This document shows, one piece after another, positions 38,835 through 52,863 of a stretch of 64,000 bases of DNA. The position numbers were made by a program, and so were the translations under genes. The stretch comes from Nonomuraea muscovyensis (lineage in GTDB: Bacteria; Actinomycetota; Actinomycetes; Streptosporangiales; Streptosporangiaceae), in the NCBI RefSeq assembly GCF_014207745.1, contig NZ_JACHJB010000001.1, positions 2,728,001-2,792,000 on the forward strand, read 5' to 3'. Below the pieces are notes generated by a model. That model did not search any database. It saw only the letters and a list, made by a program, of their open reading frames with translations, and was not told where the DNA came from. The number at the start of each line of letters is the position of its first letter. Position 1 is the stretch's first letter.

Positions 38835-40912
38835 TCGCCACCTACCCGTTCAGCGCCGTCGTCGGGCTCGACGACCTGAAGCTGGCGCTGGTGCTCAACG
38901 CCGTCTCCCCGCGTGTGGGCGGCGTGCTCGTCCGGGGGGAGAAGGGCACCGCCAAGTCCACGATCGTCCGGGCTCTGGCCGCCCAGTTGCCCCCGGTGGA
39001 GGCGGTGACCGGGTGCCGGTTCGCCTGCGATCCGGCCGCGCCCGACCCCGCCTGCCCCGACGGCCCGCACGAACCCGGCGAGCAGCGGCTGCGCCGCCCC
39101 GCCGCGCTGGTGGAGCTGCCGGTCGGCGCCTCGGAGGACCGGCTCGTCGGTGCCCTCGACGTGGAACGGGCGCTGACGGAGGGCGTCAAGGCGTTCCAGC
39201 CGGGGCTGCTGGCCGCCGCCCATCGCGGCGTGCTGTACGTGGACGAGGTCAACCTGCTCCACGACCACCTCGTGGACCTGCTGCTCGACGCCGCCGCCCT
39301 GGGCACCTGCTACGTCGAGCGGGAGACCGTGTCGGTCCGGCACGCGGCCCGCTTCCTGCTGGTGGGCACCATGAACCCCGAGGAGGGGGAGCTGCGCCCG
39401 CAGCTCCTCGACAGGTTCGGGCTGACCGTGGAGGTGCGCGCCTCCCGCGACCCGGGCGAACGGGCCGAGGTGGTCAGGCGGCGGCTCGCCTTCGAGGCCG
39501 GACCGGAGGAGTTCGCCGGCCGGTGGGCCGCCGAGGAGTCGGCGCTGGCCGGGCGGATCGCGCGGGCCCGTGACCGGCTGCCGGGCGTGCGGCTGCCGGA
39601 CGCCCGGCTCAGGCAGATCGCCACGGTGTGCGCGGCGTTCGAGGTGGACGGGCTGCGTGCCGACCTGGTCACGGCGAGCGCGGCCATGGCGCATGCGGCC
39701 TGGCAGGGCCGGCAGGTGGTGACGACCGACGACGTGCGGGCGGCGGCCCGGCTGTCGCTGCCCCACCGGCGCCGGCGCGATCCGTTCGACGCGCCGGGCC
39801 TCGACGAGGAGCTGCTGGAGCGGCTGCTGGAGGAGACGTCCGGTCCCGACGATCCCGACGATCCCGACGGTCCAAACGGTCCAAACGGTCCGGACGGGCC
39901 CGGGGATGGCGGTCCCGTGGGTGGTGGACCCGACGGTCTCGGTCCTGGTGACGGCGGGTCGTCCGGGGAGAGCGCGGGGCTCGGTTCGGAGACGTCGCGG
40001 GAGGACGCCGGTTCGCGTCCACAGGGTGTGGACGGCCAGGCGGCCGGGACGGCGGAGGCCGGTCCACAGGCTGTGGACGGGCCGGCGGGCTCTCGGCCGG
40101 CGGCCCCCGCAGGGCGGCCGGCGGGGGCCGCCGAGCCGTACCGGGTGCCGTTGCTGCAGGTGCCGGGCCTGGGCGAGGGTGCGGCGGGACGCCGGTCGCG
40201 GGCGCGGAGCGCGCACGGCCGCGTCACCGGCGCGCGGCGGCCCCGCGGGCGCCTGCACGGCCTGCATCTCACCGCGACGATCCTCGCCGCCGCGCCGCAC
40301 CAGAGGACGCGGGGCCGCACCGGGCCCGGCCTGCTGCTCCGCGCGGACGACCTGCGCGAGGTGGTGCGCGAGGGCAGGGAGGGCAATCTCGTGCTGTTCG
40401 TGGTGGACGCCAGCGGGTCGATGGCCGCCCGCAGGCGGATGACCGCGGTGAAGACGGCGGTGCTGAGCCTGCTGCTGGACGCCTACCAGCGCCGCGACAA
40501 GGTGGGCCTGGTCACCTTCCGGGGCACCGCTGCTGAGGTGGTGCTGCCGCCCACCTCGTCGGTGGAGGCGGGCGCGGCCCGGCTGCGCTCGCTGCCGACC
40601 GGGGGCCGCACCCCGCTGGCCGCCGGGCTGGCCAAGGCGGCGGACGTGCTGCGGGTGGAGCGGGTGCGCGACCCGGCCCGCCGCCCGCTGCTCGTCCTGG
40701 TGACCGACGGCCGCGCCACCGCCGGCGGCGACGTGGAGCGGGCGGCCGGGCTGCTCGACGGCACGGCGAGCGTCGTCGTGGACTGCGAGAGCGGTCCCGT
40801 ACGGCTCGGCCTGGCCGTCCGGCTGGCCGCCCGGCTGCGCGCACGGCTCCTCCCGCTCGACGCCCTGTCGGACCTGGGCTCGGCGGTCCGCGACTACCGG
40901 AAGGCGGTCTGA
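38831..40912 (+). CDS. Cobaltochelatase-associated ChlI-ChlD type ATPase with VWA domain
   Basis: The 693-residue protein combines a ChlI AAA+ domain (Walker A RGEKGTAKSTIVRAL, GVLYVDEVNLLHDHLVDLLL, NPEEGELRPQLLDRFGL) with a C-terminal VWA domain (LFVVDASGSMAARRRM as MIDAS, TPLAAGLAKAADV). Between them is an acidic, low-complexity linker of repeated Pro-Asp/Asn-Asp/Gly units. With CobN it forms the aerobic cobalt chelatase of actinobacteria lacking CobS/CobT. GTG start in a GTGA overlap. Confidence 0.88.
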   Translation: MIATYPFSAVVGLDDLKLALVLNAVSPRVGGVLVRGEKGTAKSTIVRALAAQLPPVEAVTGCRFACDPAAPDPACPDGPHEPGEQRLRRPAALVELPVGASEDRLVGALDVERALTEGVKAFQPGLLAAAHRGVLYVDEVNLLHDHLVDLLLDAAALGTCYVERETVSVRHAARFLLVGTMNPEEGELRPQLLDRFGLTVEVRASRDPGERAEVVRRRLAFEAGPEEFAGRWAAEESALAGRIARARDRLPGVRLPDARLRQIATVCAAFEVDGLRADLVTASAAMAHAAWQGRQVVTTDDVRAAARLSLPHRRRRDPFDAPGLDEELLERLLEETSGPDDPDDPDGPNGPNGPDGPGDGGPVGGGPDGLGPGDGGSSGESAGLGSETSREDAGSRPQGVDGQAAGTAEAGPQAVDGPAGSRPAAPAGRPAGAAEPYRVPLLQVPGLGEGAAGRRSRARSAHGRVTGARRPRGRLHGLHLTATILAAAPHQRTRGRTGPGLLLRADDLREVVREGREGNLVLFVVDASGSMAARRRMTAVKTAVLSLLLDAYQRRDKVGLVTFRGTAAEVVLPPTSSVEAGAARLRSLPTGGRTPLAAGLAKAADVLRVERVRDPARRPLLVLVTDGRATAGGDVERAAGLLDGTASVVVDCESGPVRLGLAVRLAARLRARLLPLDALSDLGSAVRDYRKAV

Positions 40913-40913
40913 C

Positions 40914-41516
40914 ATGCCGCAGGGAAAGCCGGCCGTCGTGCCGGACGACGGGCTCACCACCCGGCAGCGCCGCGCCAGGCCGCTGCTGATGGTCCACACC
41001 GGGCCGGGCAAGGGCAAGTCGACGGCGGCGTTCGGCATGGCGCTGCGCGCCTGGAACCAGGGCTGGCCGGTCGGGGTGTTCCAGTTCGTCAAGTCGGCCA
41101 GGTGGCGGGTCGGGGAGGAACGGGCGCTCAAGATCCTCGGCGCCTCCGGCGAGGGCGGGCCGGTCGCCTGGCACAAGATGGGGGAGGGCTGGTCGTGGAT
41201 CCAGCGCCCCGGCGCCCAGGAGGACCACGCGGCCGACGCCCGCGAAGGGTGGGAGCAGATCAAACGCGACCTGGCGGCCGAGACCTACCGGTTCTACGTC
41301 CTGGACGAGTTCACGTACCCGCTGAAGTGGGGCTGGCTCGACCTCGACGACGTGCTGGACACGCTGACCGGCAGGCCGGGCGCCCAGCACGTCGTGATCA
41401 CCGGCAGGGACGCGCCGGAGCGGCTGGTGGAGGCGGCCGACCTGGTGACGGAGATGGGCAAGGTGCGCCACCCCATGGACTCCGGCCAGAAGGGGCAGAA
41501 GGGCATCGAGTGGTGA
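40914..41516 (+). CDS. cobO: Cob(I)yrinic acid a,c-diamide adenosyltransferase
   Basis: The 200-residue protein is CobO/BtuR-type: MVHTGPGKGKSTAAFGMALR as P-loop, GVFQFVKSARWRVGEERAL, and FYVLDEFTYPLKWGWLDLDD followed by VITGRDAP and LIEAADLVTEM-like LVEAADLVTEMGKVRHP. It transfers the adenosyl group from ATP to cobalt. One base separates it from the chelatase stop. Confidence 0.92.
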   Translation: MPQGKPAVVPDDGLTTRQRRARPLLMVHTGPGKGKSTAAFGMALRAWNQGWPVGVFQFVKSARWRVGEERALKILGASGEGGPVAWHKMGEGWSWIQRPGAQEDHAADAREGWEQIKRDLAAETYRFYVLDEFTYPLKWGWLDLDDVLDTLTGRPGAQHVVITGRDAPERLVEAADLVTEMGKVRHPMDSGQKGQKGIEW

Positions 41517-42882
41517 TCCCGCGGCTCGTGGTCGCCGCCCCCTCCTCCGGGAGCGGGAAGACGACCGTGGCGACCGGCCTGATGGCGGCGCTGCGCGCCC
41601 GGGGGCTCCAGGTGTCGCCGCACAAGGTGGGGCCCGACTACATCGACCCCGGCTACCACGCGCTGGCGACCGGCCGGCCGGGCCGCAACCTGGACCCGTG
41701 GCTGGTCGGCGAGGAGCGGGTGGCCCCGCTGTTCCTGCACGGGGCGGCGGGGTGCGACGTGGCGGTGGTCGAGGGCGTGATGGGCCTGTTCGACGGCAGG
41801 GGGGAGACGGACCTCGCCTCGACCGCGCACGTCGCCCGGCTGCTCGCCGCCCCGGTCGTGCTGGTCGTGGACGCGGCCGGGCAGAGCAGGTCGGTGGCGG
41901 CGCTGGTGCACGGGTTCGCGACGTTCGACCCGCGGGTGCGGGTGGGCGGCGTGGTGCTCAACCGGGTCGGGTCCGACCGGCACGAGGAGCTGTGCCGGGC
42001 CGCGCTGGCGGCGGCGGGCGTCCCGGTGCTGGGGGCGATCCGGCGCGACGACGCCGTCTGCACGCCGTCCCGCCACCTGGGGCTGGTGCCGGCGGCCGAG
42101 CGGGAGGCCGAGGCGCTGGCCGCGGTGGACCGGCTGGCCGCGCTCGTGGCGCGGGAGTGCGACCTCGACGCCGTGCTGCGGCTGGCGCGCACCGCCCCGC
42201 CGCTGGACGCGACCCCCTGGGACCCCGTACGGGCCCTCGCGGAGACCGGCGAACCGGACGGCGGGACGCCGCTCGCGGTGGACGCGGTGGACGCGGCGGG
42301 GGACCCGGGCCGGTCGGCGGCGGGGCCGGCCGGGGCGCGGCCGGTGGTGGCGGTGGCCGGTGGGGCGGCGTTCACGTTCGGGTACGCCGAGCACGTCGAG
42401 CTGCTGCGCGCCGCCGGAGCCGACATCGCCGTCCTCGACCCGCTCCGCGACGAGAGGCTGCCCGACGGCACCGGCGCGCTGGTGATCGGCGGCGGCTTCC
42501 CCGAGGTGTACGCCGCCGAACTGGCCGCCAACGAATCCCTGCGCGAGCAGGTCGCCGCGTTCGCCGGCCCCGTCGTCGCCGAGTGTGCCGGCCTGCTCTA
42601 CCTCTGCCGCGAGCTGGACGGCCGGCGGATGTGCGGCCGGCTGCCCGGCGTGGCCCGGATGACGGACCGGCTGACGCTCGGCTACCGGGAGGCCACGGCG
42701 ACCCGGGCGTCGCTGCTGACCAGGCCGGGCGAGCGCTTCACCGGGCACGAGTTCCACCGGACGACCCTGGTCACGGACGCCGAGCCGCTGCTGCGGTGGG
42801 AGGGCGGCGGCGACGGGTTCGGCGACGCCCTCCTCACGGCCACCTACCTGCACCTGCACTGGGCGGGGCGGCCGGCGTCGGC

Positions 42883-46482
<3,600 letters not shown>

Positions 46483-46524
46483 GCGGGAGTCCTCCCTCGG
46501 GGTCCTCGCCCCGGTCGCGGGTGT

Positions 46525-46685
46525 CGCGACGGCAGGAGTCTCCTGGCTCCCGGATCGACGCTCACCCCGGCCTTCCCGCCCGTCGCCGGGCAGTGGCCTC
46601 GTGGTGGGGTTCGCTCCCCGGTCACAGTGGCGGGACCGCGCCGGTTTCGCACCGGCTTCCTCCCTTTGCCATCGCCTGACGCAAG
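46525..46685 (-). promoter_or_regulatory. Cobalamin riboswitch upstream of cobN
   Basis: The minus strand reads CAAAGGGAGGAAGCCGGTGC, GAAACCGGCGCGGTCCCGCC then ACTGTGACCGGGG, and further on GGGAGCCAGGAGACTCCTGC as B12 box. It ends about 45 bases before the cobN GTG. It occupies the gap to the divergent cobG, which it does not obviously control. Confidence 0.9.
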
Positions 46686-46712
46686 CGTACGGCAGCGAGA
46701 TCTGGAGTGACC

Positions 46713-47906
46713 ATGCACCTTTCCGAAGCCGGTCCCTTCCGGCGCATGCGGCCGGACTCCTGTCCGGGGGCGCTCCAGACGCACGAGGCGGCTGACGGCG
46801 CGCTGGCCAGGATCCGGTTGCCCGGCGGGGCGGTGACCGCCGGCCAGTTGCGCGAGCTGGCCGCGTGCGCGGCGGAGCTGGGCTCCGGGGTGATCGAGCT
46901 GACCTCCCGGGCGAACGTCCAGGTGCGCGGGCTCCGCCCCGCCCCCGCCTCGGACGCCGGTGCTGCCCTCGCTGCCCGGATGGCCGGCGCGGGGCTGCTG
47001 CCCTCGGCCTCGCACGAGCGGGTGCGCAACATCGTCGCCTCGCCGCTGAACGGGCGCGGGCCCGGGGGCGTGGTGGAGACGCAGCCGCTGGTGGCGGCGC
47101 TGGACCGGGCCCTGTGCGAGCGGGCGCGGCTGGCCGGGCTGCCGGGGCGCTTCCTGTTCGCGCTGGACGACGGCACGGGGGACGTGGCCGGGCTGGGCGC
47201 CGACGTCACGTACACGCCCGACGGCCTCCTCCTGGCGGACGCCCGGCTCTCCCGCACCTCGGGCGACCCGGTCGCGCTCATGCTCGCCGCCGCCGAGGCG
47301 TTCCTGGACGAACGGCGGCCGCCCGAGGGCCACGCTCAGGCCGGCTCGGTGTGGCGGATCGGCGAGCTGCCGGACGGGCCCGCCCGGGTGGCGGCCCGGC
47401 TGGGCGGCACCGTGACCCCCGTACCCCGGCGGTCGCCGCGCGGGCAGCGCGCCGGGCTCGTCGAGCAGCGGGACGGCCGGGTGGCGCTGGAGGCGGTGGT
47501 CCCCCTCGGCCGGCTCACCGCCGTCCAGGCGCAGGCCCTCGCCGCCCAGGCGCAGGCCGCCGGCATGGTGCGGCTCACCCCCTGGCGGACCGTCGTGCTG
47601 CCCGGCCTCGACCCCGACCGGGCCGGGCGGGTCGCCCACCGGCTGGCGGAGGCGGGCCTGGTCACCGACCCGGACTCGCCCTGGGTGGGCGTGACGGCCT
47701 GCACCGGCCGCCCCGGCTGCGCGAAGTCACTGGCCGACGTCCAGGCGGACGCGTCCCGGTGGGTGGCGGGCCGAGTGACCGCAGCCGGGACACCGGTCCA
47801 CTGGTCGGGCTGCGAACGGCGGTGCGGCCTGCCGAAGGGCCCCGTCGTCCAGCTCGTCGCCACCGGCCACGGCTACCACCACGGTTACCAGGAGAGGACA
47901 CAGTGA
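46713..47906 (+). CDS. cobG: Precorrin-3B synthase
   Basis: CobG is the monooxygenase that marks the aerobic B12 pathway. The 397-residue protein has the sulfite/nitrite reductase-like repeats ([33 protein letters not shown]) and the 4Fe-4S cysteine pairs CTGRPGC and CERRC near the C-terminus. ATG 46713 (five bases after GGAG) is preferred to the GTG two codons upstream. GTGA overlap with cobH. Confidence 0.9.
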   Translation: MHLSEAGPFRRMRPDSCPGALQTHEAADGALARIRLPGGAVTAGQLRELAACAAELGSGVIELTSRANVQVRGLRPAPASDAGAALAARMAGAGLLPSASHERVRNIVASPLNGRGPGGVVETQPLVAALDRALCERARLAGLPGRFLFALDDGTGDVAGLGADVTYTPDGLLLADARLSRTSGDPVALMLAAAEAFLDERRPPEGHAQAGSVWRIGELPDGPARVAARLGGTVTPVPRRSPRGQRAGLVEQRDGRVALEAVVPLGRLTAVQAQALAAQAQAAGMVRLTPWRTVVLPGLDPDRAGRVAHRLAEAGLVTDPDSPWVGVTACTGRPGCAKSLADVQADASRWVAGRVTAAGTPVHWSGCERRCGLPKGPVVQLVATGHGYHHGYQERTQ

Positions 47907-48553
47907 CCATCGACACGCACACGGGCGACCCGTGGGACGGGTACGTCCGCGACGGCGCCGAGATCTACCGGCGGTCGTTCGCCACCATCAGGGCCGAGGC
48001 CGACCTGTCCGGCCTGCCGGCCGACGTCGCGGGCGTCGCGGTGCGGATGATCCACGCCTGCGGGATGACCGACCTGGTCGACGACCTGGCCTTCTCGCCG
48101 GGCGTGGTCGCCGGGGCGCGGCGGGCGCTCCGGGCGGGCGCGCCGGTGCTGTGCGACGCCACGATGGTCGCCTCCGGTGTCACCCGGAGCAGGCTGCCCG
48201 CCGGCAACGACGTGGTCTGCACGCTCGGCGCCCCCGGCGTGCCCGACCTCGCCCGACGGCTCGGCACCACGCGCAGCGCCGCCGCCCTGGACCTGTGGCG
48301 CGACCGGCTCGACGGCGCCGTGGTGGCGATCGGCAACGCGCCGACCGCGCTGTTCCGCCTGCTCGAACTCGTCGTCCAGGGAGCGGGCCGGCCGGCGGCG
48401 GTGCTGGGGATCCCGGTGGGGTTCATCGGCGCGGCCGAGTCCAAGCGGGCACTGGCCGGCAGCGGCCTTGCGTTCCTGGTGGTGCACGGCCGCAGGGGCG
48501 GCAGTGCGATGGCGGCGGCGGCGGTCAACGCCATCGCGAGCGAGGTGGAGTGA
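47903..48553 (+). CDS. cobH: Precorrin-8X methylmutase
   Basis: The 216-residue protein moves the C11 methyl to C12. Family blocks: [38 protein letters not shown] (with the catalytic His), [35 protein letters not shown] and [17 protein letters not shown] start in the cobG stop. Codes in line with cobIJ two bases later. Confidence 0.93.
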   Translation: MTIDTHTGDPWDGYVRDGAEIYRRSFATIRAEADLSGLPADVAGVAVRMIHACGMTDLVDDLAFSPGVVAGARRALRAGAPVLCDATMVASGVTRSRLPAGNDVVCTLGAPGVPDLARRLGTTRSAAALDLWRDRLDGAVVAIGNAPTALFRLLELVVQGAGRPAAVLGIPVGFIGAAESKRALAGSGLAFLVVHGRRGGSAMAAAAVNAIASEVE

Positions 48554-48555
48554 TC

Positions 48556-50049
48556 ATGGGTGAGGGACGGCTGTACGGGGTGGGGCTGGGGCCGGGTGAC
48601 CCCGAGCTGGTCACGGTCAAGGCCGCCCGGCTCATCGGCGAGGCAGACGTCATCGCCTACCACGCCGCCAGGCACGGCCGCAGCATCGCCCGGTCGATCG
48701 CCCTGCCGTACCTGCGGGACGGGCAGATCGAGGAGCTGCTGCTGTACCCGCTGACCACGGAGACCACCGACCATCCCGGCGGCTACCAGGGGGCGCTGGA
48801 CGACTTCTACGCCGGCTGCGCCGGGCGGCTGGCCGCCCACCTCGACAGGGGCCGGACCGTGGTGGTGCTGGCGGAGGGCGACCCGCTCTTCTACGGGTCG
48901 TACATGCACATGCACAAGCGGCTCGCCCACCGCTACCCGACCGAGGTGGTGCCGGGCGTGACGTCGGTCAGCGCGGCCTCGGCCGTGCTGGGACGGCCGC
49001 TGGTGGAGCGGGACGAGGTGCTCACCGTGCTGCCGGGGACGCTGCCCGGCGACGTGCTCGCCGACCGGTTGCGCGACACCGACTCGGCGGCCGTGCTCAA
49101 GCTGGGCCGGACGTTCGGGAAGGTGCGCGACGCGCTCGCCGAGGCGGGGCGGCTGGACGACGCCTGGTACGTGGAGCGGGCCACCATGGGGGCCGAACGG
49201 GTCGCCCCGCTCAAGGACGTCGATCCCGAGGGGGTGCCGTACTTCTCGCTGGCCCTGCTGGCCAGCCCGGCCGAGCGGACGTTCGTGCCGCCGCCCGTGA
49301 CGGCCCCCGCCTCCGGTGAGGTGAGCGGCGAGGTGAGCGTGGTGGGGCTGGGTCCCGCCGGGCGGCCGTGGCTGACGCCCGAGGCGCAGGAGGCGCTGGC
49401 GGCGGCCACCGACCTGGTCGGGTACGGCCCGTACGTGGACCGGGTGCCGCCGAACCCGCGCCAGACGCGGCACCGCACCGACAACCGGGTCGAGGCGGAA
49501 CGGGCCAGGCACGCACTGGAGCTGGCCAGGGCCGGCGCCCGCGTCGCGGTGGTGTCGTCCGGCGACCCGGGGGTGTTCGCGATGGCCAGTGCCGTGCTGG
49601 AGGCGGCCGAGGACTTCCCCGGCGTCCCGGTGCGGGTGGTGCCGGGGCTGACGGCCGCGCAGGCGGTGGCGAGCCGGGCGGGCGCGCCCCTCGGCCATGA
49701 CTACTGCGTGCTGTCGCTGTCGGACCTGCTCAAGCCGTGGGACGTGGTGGCCGCCCGGCTGACCGCCGCCGCCCGGGCCGACCTCGTGCTGGCGATCTAC
49801 AACCCGGCCTCGCGCAGCCGAACCTGGCAGGTGGCCGCCGCCCGCGACCTGCTGCTGGAGCACCGCGACCCGGCCACACCCGTGGTGATCGGCCGGAACG
49901 TCGGCGGCGACGGCGAGAGCGTCACCGTCACCACCCTCGGCGAACTCGACCCAGGCCAGGTGGACATGCGCTGCCTGCTGATCATCGGCTCCTCGACCAC
50001 CCGGGTGACCGGCGGGGGCGTCGTCTACACCCCGCGCCGCTACCCCTAG
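48556..50049 (+). CDS. cobIJ: CobI-CobJ fusion: precorrin-2 C20- and precorrin-3B C17-methyltransferase
   Basis: The 497-residue protein joins two SAM methyltransferases: CobI (residues 1-250; YGVGLGPGDPELVTVKAARL, AEGDPLFYGSYMHMHKRL, VVPGVTSVSAASAVLGRPL) and CobJ (260-497; VVGLGPAGRPWLTPEAQEAL, VVSSGDPGVFAMASAVLEAA, GHDYCVLSLSDLLKPWDVVA). The fusion is common in actinobacteria. The linker contains the repeat SGEVSGEVS. ATG follows GAGGTGGAG. Confidence 0.93.
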   Translation: MGEGRLYGVGLGPGDPELVTVKAARLIGEADVIAYHAARHGRSIARSIALPYLRDGQIEELLLYPLTTETTDHPGGYQGALDDFYAGCAGRLAAHLDRGRTVVVLAEGDPLFYGSYMHMHKRLAHRYPTEVVPGVTSVSAASAVLGRPLVERDEVLTVLPGTLPGDVLADRLRDTDSAAVLKLGRTFGKVRDALAEAGRLDDAWYVERATMGAERVAPLKDVDPEGVPYFSLALLASPAERTFVPPPVTAPASGEVSGEVSVVGLGPAGRPWLTPEAQEALAAATDLVGYGPYVDRVPPNPRQTRHRTDNRVEAERARHALELARAGARVAVVSSGDPGVFAMASAVLEAAEDFPGVPVRVVPGLTAAQAVASRAGAPLGHDYCVLSLSDLLKPWDVVAARLTAAARADLVLAIYNPASRSRTWQVAAARDLLLEHRDPATPVVIGRNVGGDGESVTVTTLGELDPGQVDMRCLLIIGSSTTRVTGGGVVYTPRRYP

Positions 50050-50126
50050 CCGGAGGGCCGGGCCGGAGCGGGAGGCGGGCCGCCTCCTCGCGGGCCCCGG
50101 CGATCGGCGCGGCGACCGGCGAGGAG

Positions 50127-50861
50127 CTACCCGGCGTGCCCCCGCGCCCACCGGGCGGCCTCCGCCACGGTCTCCACCAGCCGGACGCCGGGCGGGGGCT
50201 GCGGGCGGTCCACCATGATCACTGCGAGACCCAGCTCGCGGGCCGCGACGAGCTTCGCGGTGGTCATCGCGCCGCCGCTGTCCTTGGTGACCAGCACGTC
50301 GAGCCGGTGCTCGCGGACGAGCGCCCGCTCACCCTCCACCGTGTACGGCCCGCGGTCGAGCAGCACGTGCGCGTTCGCGGGCACCGGCGGCTCCGGCGGG
50401 TCCACCGACCTGGCCAGGAACCACACCCCGGGCACCCCAGCGAACGCCGGCAGGCTCCGCCGCCCCGTCGTCAGGAACACCCGCATGGGCGCCGCCAGCC
50501 GCTCGGCCGCCTCCCGGAGCGAGCCGACCCGCTGCCAGGCGTCGCCAGGCCCCTCCCGCCAGCCGGGCCGCCGCAGCACCAGCAGCGGCACTCCGGTGGC
50601 CCGCGCCGCCTCGGCGGCCGAGGCGGTCATCCGGGCGGCGAACGGGTGGGTCGCGTCGACCAGCGCGGCCACGCCCTCGGCCGCCAGCCACGCCGCCAGT
50701 CCCTCGGGGCCGCCGAAGCCGCCCTCGCGCACCTCGCCGACCGGCAGCCGCGGGTTCGTCACCCGCCCGGCCAGCGACGACACCACCGGCACCCCGGCCG
50801 CGTCCAGCTCGGCGGCCAGCGCCCGCGCCTCCGCCGTCCCGCCGAGGATCAGGACCCGCAC
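50127..50861 (-). CDS. cobK: Precorrin-6A reductase
   Basis: The 244-residue NADPH-dependent reductase has LILGGTAEARALAAELD at the start, ALVDATHPFAARMTASAAEA, and LVTKDSGGAMTTAKLVAARE followed by VIMVDRPQPP near the end, as in CobK/CbiJ. GTG start; its first 13 bases overlap the 3' end of cobM, so translation is coupled. Confidence 0.92.
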   Translation of the reverse strand: MRVLILGGTAEARALAAELDAAGVPVVSSLAGRVTNPRLPVGEVREGGFGGPEGLAAWLAAEGVAALVDATHPFAARMTASAAEAARATGVPLLVLRRPGWREGPGDAWQRVGSLREAAERLAAPMRVFLTTGRRSLPAFAGVPGVWFLARSVDPPEPPVPANAHVLLDRGPYTVEGERALVREHRLDVLVTKDSGGAMTTAKLVAARELGLAVIMVDRPQPPPGVRLVETVAEAARWARGHAG

Positions 50862-51601
50862 GCGCGCTCCCGCGCCGCGCTGTAGAGGTGGCTGTCGGGG
50901 AACTCCGACGCCGACAGCACCCGCCCCACGACGATGACCGCCGTCCGCCGGACACCCGCCTCGTGGACCCGTTCGGCGATGTCGGCCAGCGTGCCGCGCA
51001 GGATCAGCTCGTCCGCCCGGCCGGCCCGCGCCACCACCGCCACCGGGCAGCCGGCCCCGTAGGCGGGCAGCAGCTCCGCCACGACCGCGTCGATCCGCTG
51101 CACGGCCAGGTGCAGCACCATCGTGGCCCGGCTCGCCGACAGGGTCGCCAGGTCCTCGCCCTCGGGCATCGGGGTGGCCCTGGCCGAGGTGCGGGTGAGG
51201 ATCACCGTCTGGCCGACGCCGGGCACGGTCAGCTCGCGGCCCAGCGAGGCCGCCGCCGCCGCGAACGCGGGCACCCCGGGCACCACCTCGTACGGCACGC
51301 CGAGCGCGTCGAGGCGGCGCATCTGCTCGGCCATGGCGCTGAACACCGATGGGTCACCCGAGTGCAGCCGCGCCACGTCGAGCCCGGCCCGGTGCGCCCC
51401 GGCCAGCTCGGCGACGATCTCGTCCAGGGTGAGGTTCGCCGTGTCGACCAGCCGGGCGCCCGCCGGGCAGGAGTCGAGCAGCTCGGGCGGCACCAGCGAT
51501 CCCGCGTACAGGCAGACCGGCGACGACTCCAGCACCCGCAGCCCGCGCACGGTGATCAGGTCGGCCGCGCCGGGACCCGCCCCGACGAAGAAGACGGTCA
51601 C
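50849..51601 (-). CDS. cobM: Precorrin-4 C11-methyltransferase
   Basis: The 250-residue SAM methyltransferase has VFFVGAGPGAADLITVRGLR, VCLYAGSLVPPELL, ARLHSGDPSVFSAMAEQMRR, YEVVPGVPAFAAAAASLGRE and VILTRTSARATPMPEGEDLA, all CobM-specific. GTG start overlapping the cobL stop by four bases. Confidence 0.94.
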   Translation of the reverse strand: MTVFFVGAGPGAADLITVRGLRVLESSPVCLYAGSLVPPELLDSCPAGARLVDTANLTLDEIVAELAGAHRAGLDVARLHSGDPSVFSAMAEQMRRLDALGVPYEVVPGVPAFAAAAASLGRELTVPGVGQTVILTRTSARATPMPEGEDLATLSASRATMVLHLAVQRIDAVVAELLPAYGAGCPVAVVARAGRADELILRGTLADIAERVHEAGVRRTAVIVVGRVLSASEFPDSHLYSAARERACGS

Positions 51602-52863
51602 GCCTCGTCCCTTCCGGCCGCGCACCCGGTCACGGCCCGTCCCTCCCGGTGATCGGCCACACGGTCCTCCTTGGTGATCGACCACACCGTCACGGGCATC
51701 ATCGCCCGCCAGCCGGTGAAGCCGCCCACCGGCGATCCCCGCTGCACCGACAGGCGCACCAGGTCGCCGCCGAGGCGCCCGTACCAGCCCGCGACCACCG
51801 CCTCCGACTCCACGGTGACGGCGTTGACCACGAGCCGGCCGCCCGGCCGCAGCGCGTCCCAGCAACGTTCCAGCAGGCCGGGCACGGTCGCCCCGCCGCC
51901 GACGAACACCGCGCCTGGCTCGGGCAGCCCGTCCAGCGCCGCCGGGGCCCGCCCCTCGACCACCCGCAGAGACGGCACCCCCAGCGCGTCGGCGTTGCGC
52001 CGGATCGCGGCGGCCCGGTCGGCCCTGCTCTCCACGGCGACGGCCCGGCAGGAGGGGTCGCAGCGCAGCCACTCGATCGCGATGCTGCCCGCCCCCGCGC
52101 CCACGTCCCACAGCAGCTCGCCGGGCAGCGGCGCCAGCCGCGACAGGCTGACGGCCCGCACCTCCCGCTTGGTGAGCTGCCCGTCGTGCTCGTACGCCGT
52201 GTCCGGCAGTCCCGGCACCAGCGGCAGCGGCTCGGCGTGCGGCCCGGCGACGCACTCGACGGCGATCACGTTCAGCGCCGACGGGGCGGACGCCGTCCAC
52301 TCCTCGGCGGTGCCGTGCAGCGCGGCCTCGGCGGGCGCGCCCAGGTCGGACAGCACGCTCAGCCGGCTCGGCCCGTACCCGCGGCCGGTGAGCAGCCCGG
52401 CGACCACGGCCGGGGAGTCGCGGCCGGAGCCGAGCACGAGGACGCGCCGGCCCGGCAGGACGGCCGCGTTCAGCGCGGCCGGTGGCCGGCCCACCAGGCT
52501 GACCACCGCGACCTCCTCCGCCGGCCAGCCGAGCCGCGCGCACGCCAGCGCGAGCGACGACACGTGCGGCAGCACCCGCACCCGTCCGGCGCCCAGCAGC
52601 CGCACGAGCGTGGAGCCGATGCCGTGGAACATCGGGTCGCCGCTGGCCAGCACGCACACCTCGCGGCCCGCGTACGTCTCCATCAGCCCCGGCAGCGCGG
52701 GCAGCAGCGGCGACGGCCAGGCCACCCGCTCGGCCCGTGACGGGCGCACCAGGTCAAGCTGCCTGCGCCCGCCCATCAGCACGCCGGCGGCCGAGATCGC
52801 GTCACGGGCGGGGGCGGTGAGCCCGTCCCAGCCGTCGGCGCCGATCCCGACGACCGTGATCAC
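51598..52863 (-). CDS. cobL: Precorrin-6Y C5,15-methyltransferase (decarboxylating)
   Basis: The 421-residue protein combines a CobE-like methyltransferase half (ITVVGIGADGWDGLTAPARD, VLASGDPMFHGIGSTLVRLL) and a CbiT-like half (TKREVRAVSLSRLAPLPGEL, LWDVGAGAGSIAIEWLRCDP, AVFVGGGATVPGLLERCWDA). It methylates C5 and C15 and removes the acetate carboxyl at C12. GTG start in a GTGA overlap with the PPOX gene. Confidence 0.93.
   Translation of the reverse strand: MITVVGIGADGWDGLTAPARDAISAAGVLMGGRRQLDLVRPSRAERVAWPSPLLPALPGLMETYAGREVCVLASGDPMFHGIGSTLVRLLGAGRVRVLPHVSSLALACARLGWPAEEVAVVSLVGRPPAALNAAVLPGRRVLVLGSGRDSPAVVAGLLTGRGYGPSRLSVLSDLGAPAEAALHGTAEEWTASAPSALNVIAVECVAGPHAEPLPLVPGLPDTAYEHDGQLTKREVRAVSLSRLAPLPGELLWDVGAGAGSIAIEWLRCDPSCRAVAVESRADRAAAIRRNADALGVPSLRVVEGRAPAALDGLPEPGAVFVGGGATVPGLLERCWDALRPGGRLVVNAVTVESEAVVAGWYGRLGGDLVRLSVQRGSPVGGFTGWRAMMPVTVWSITKEDRVADHREGRAVTGCAAGRDEA

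Noticed and set aside
39840..39905. CRISPR-like short repeats
   Set aside because: The repeats are tandem without spacers and are in frame in the chelatase linker.
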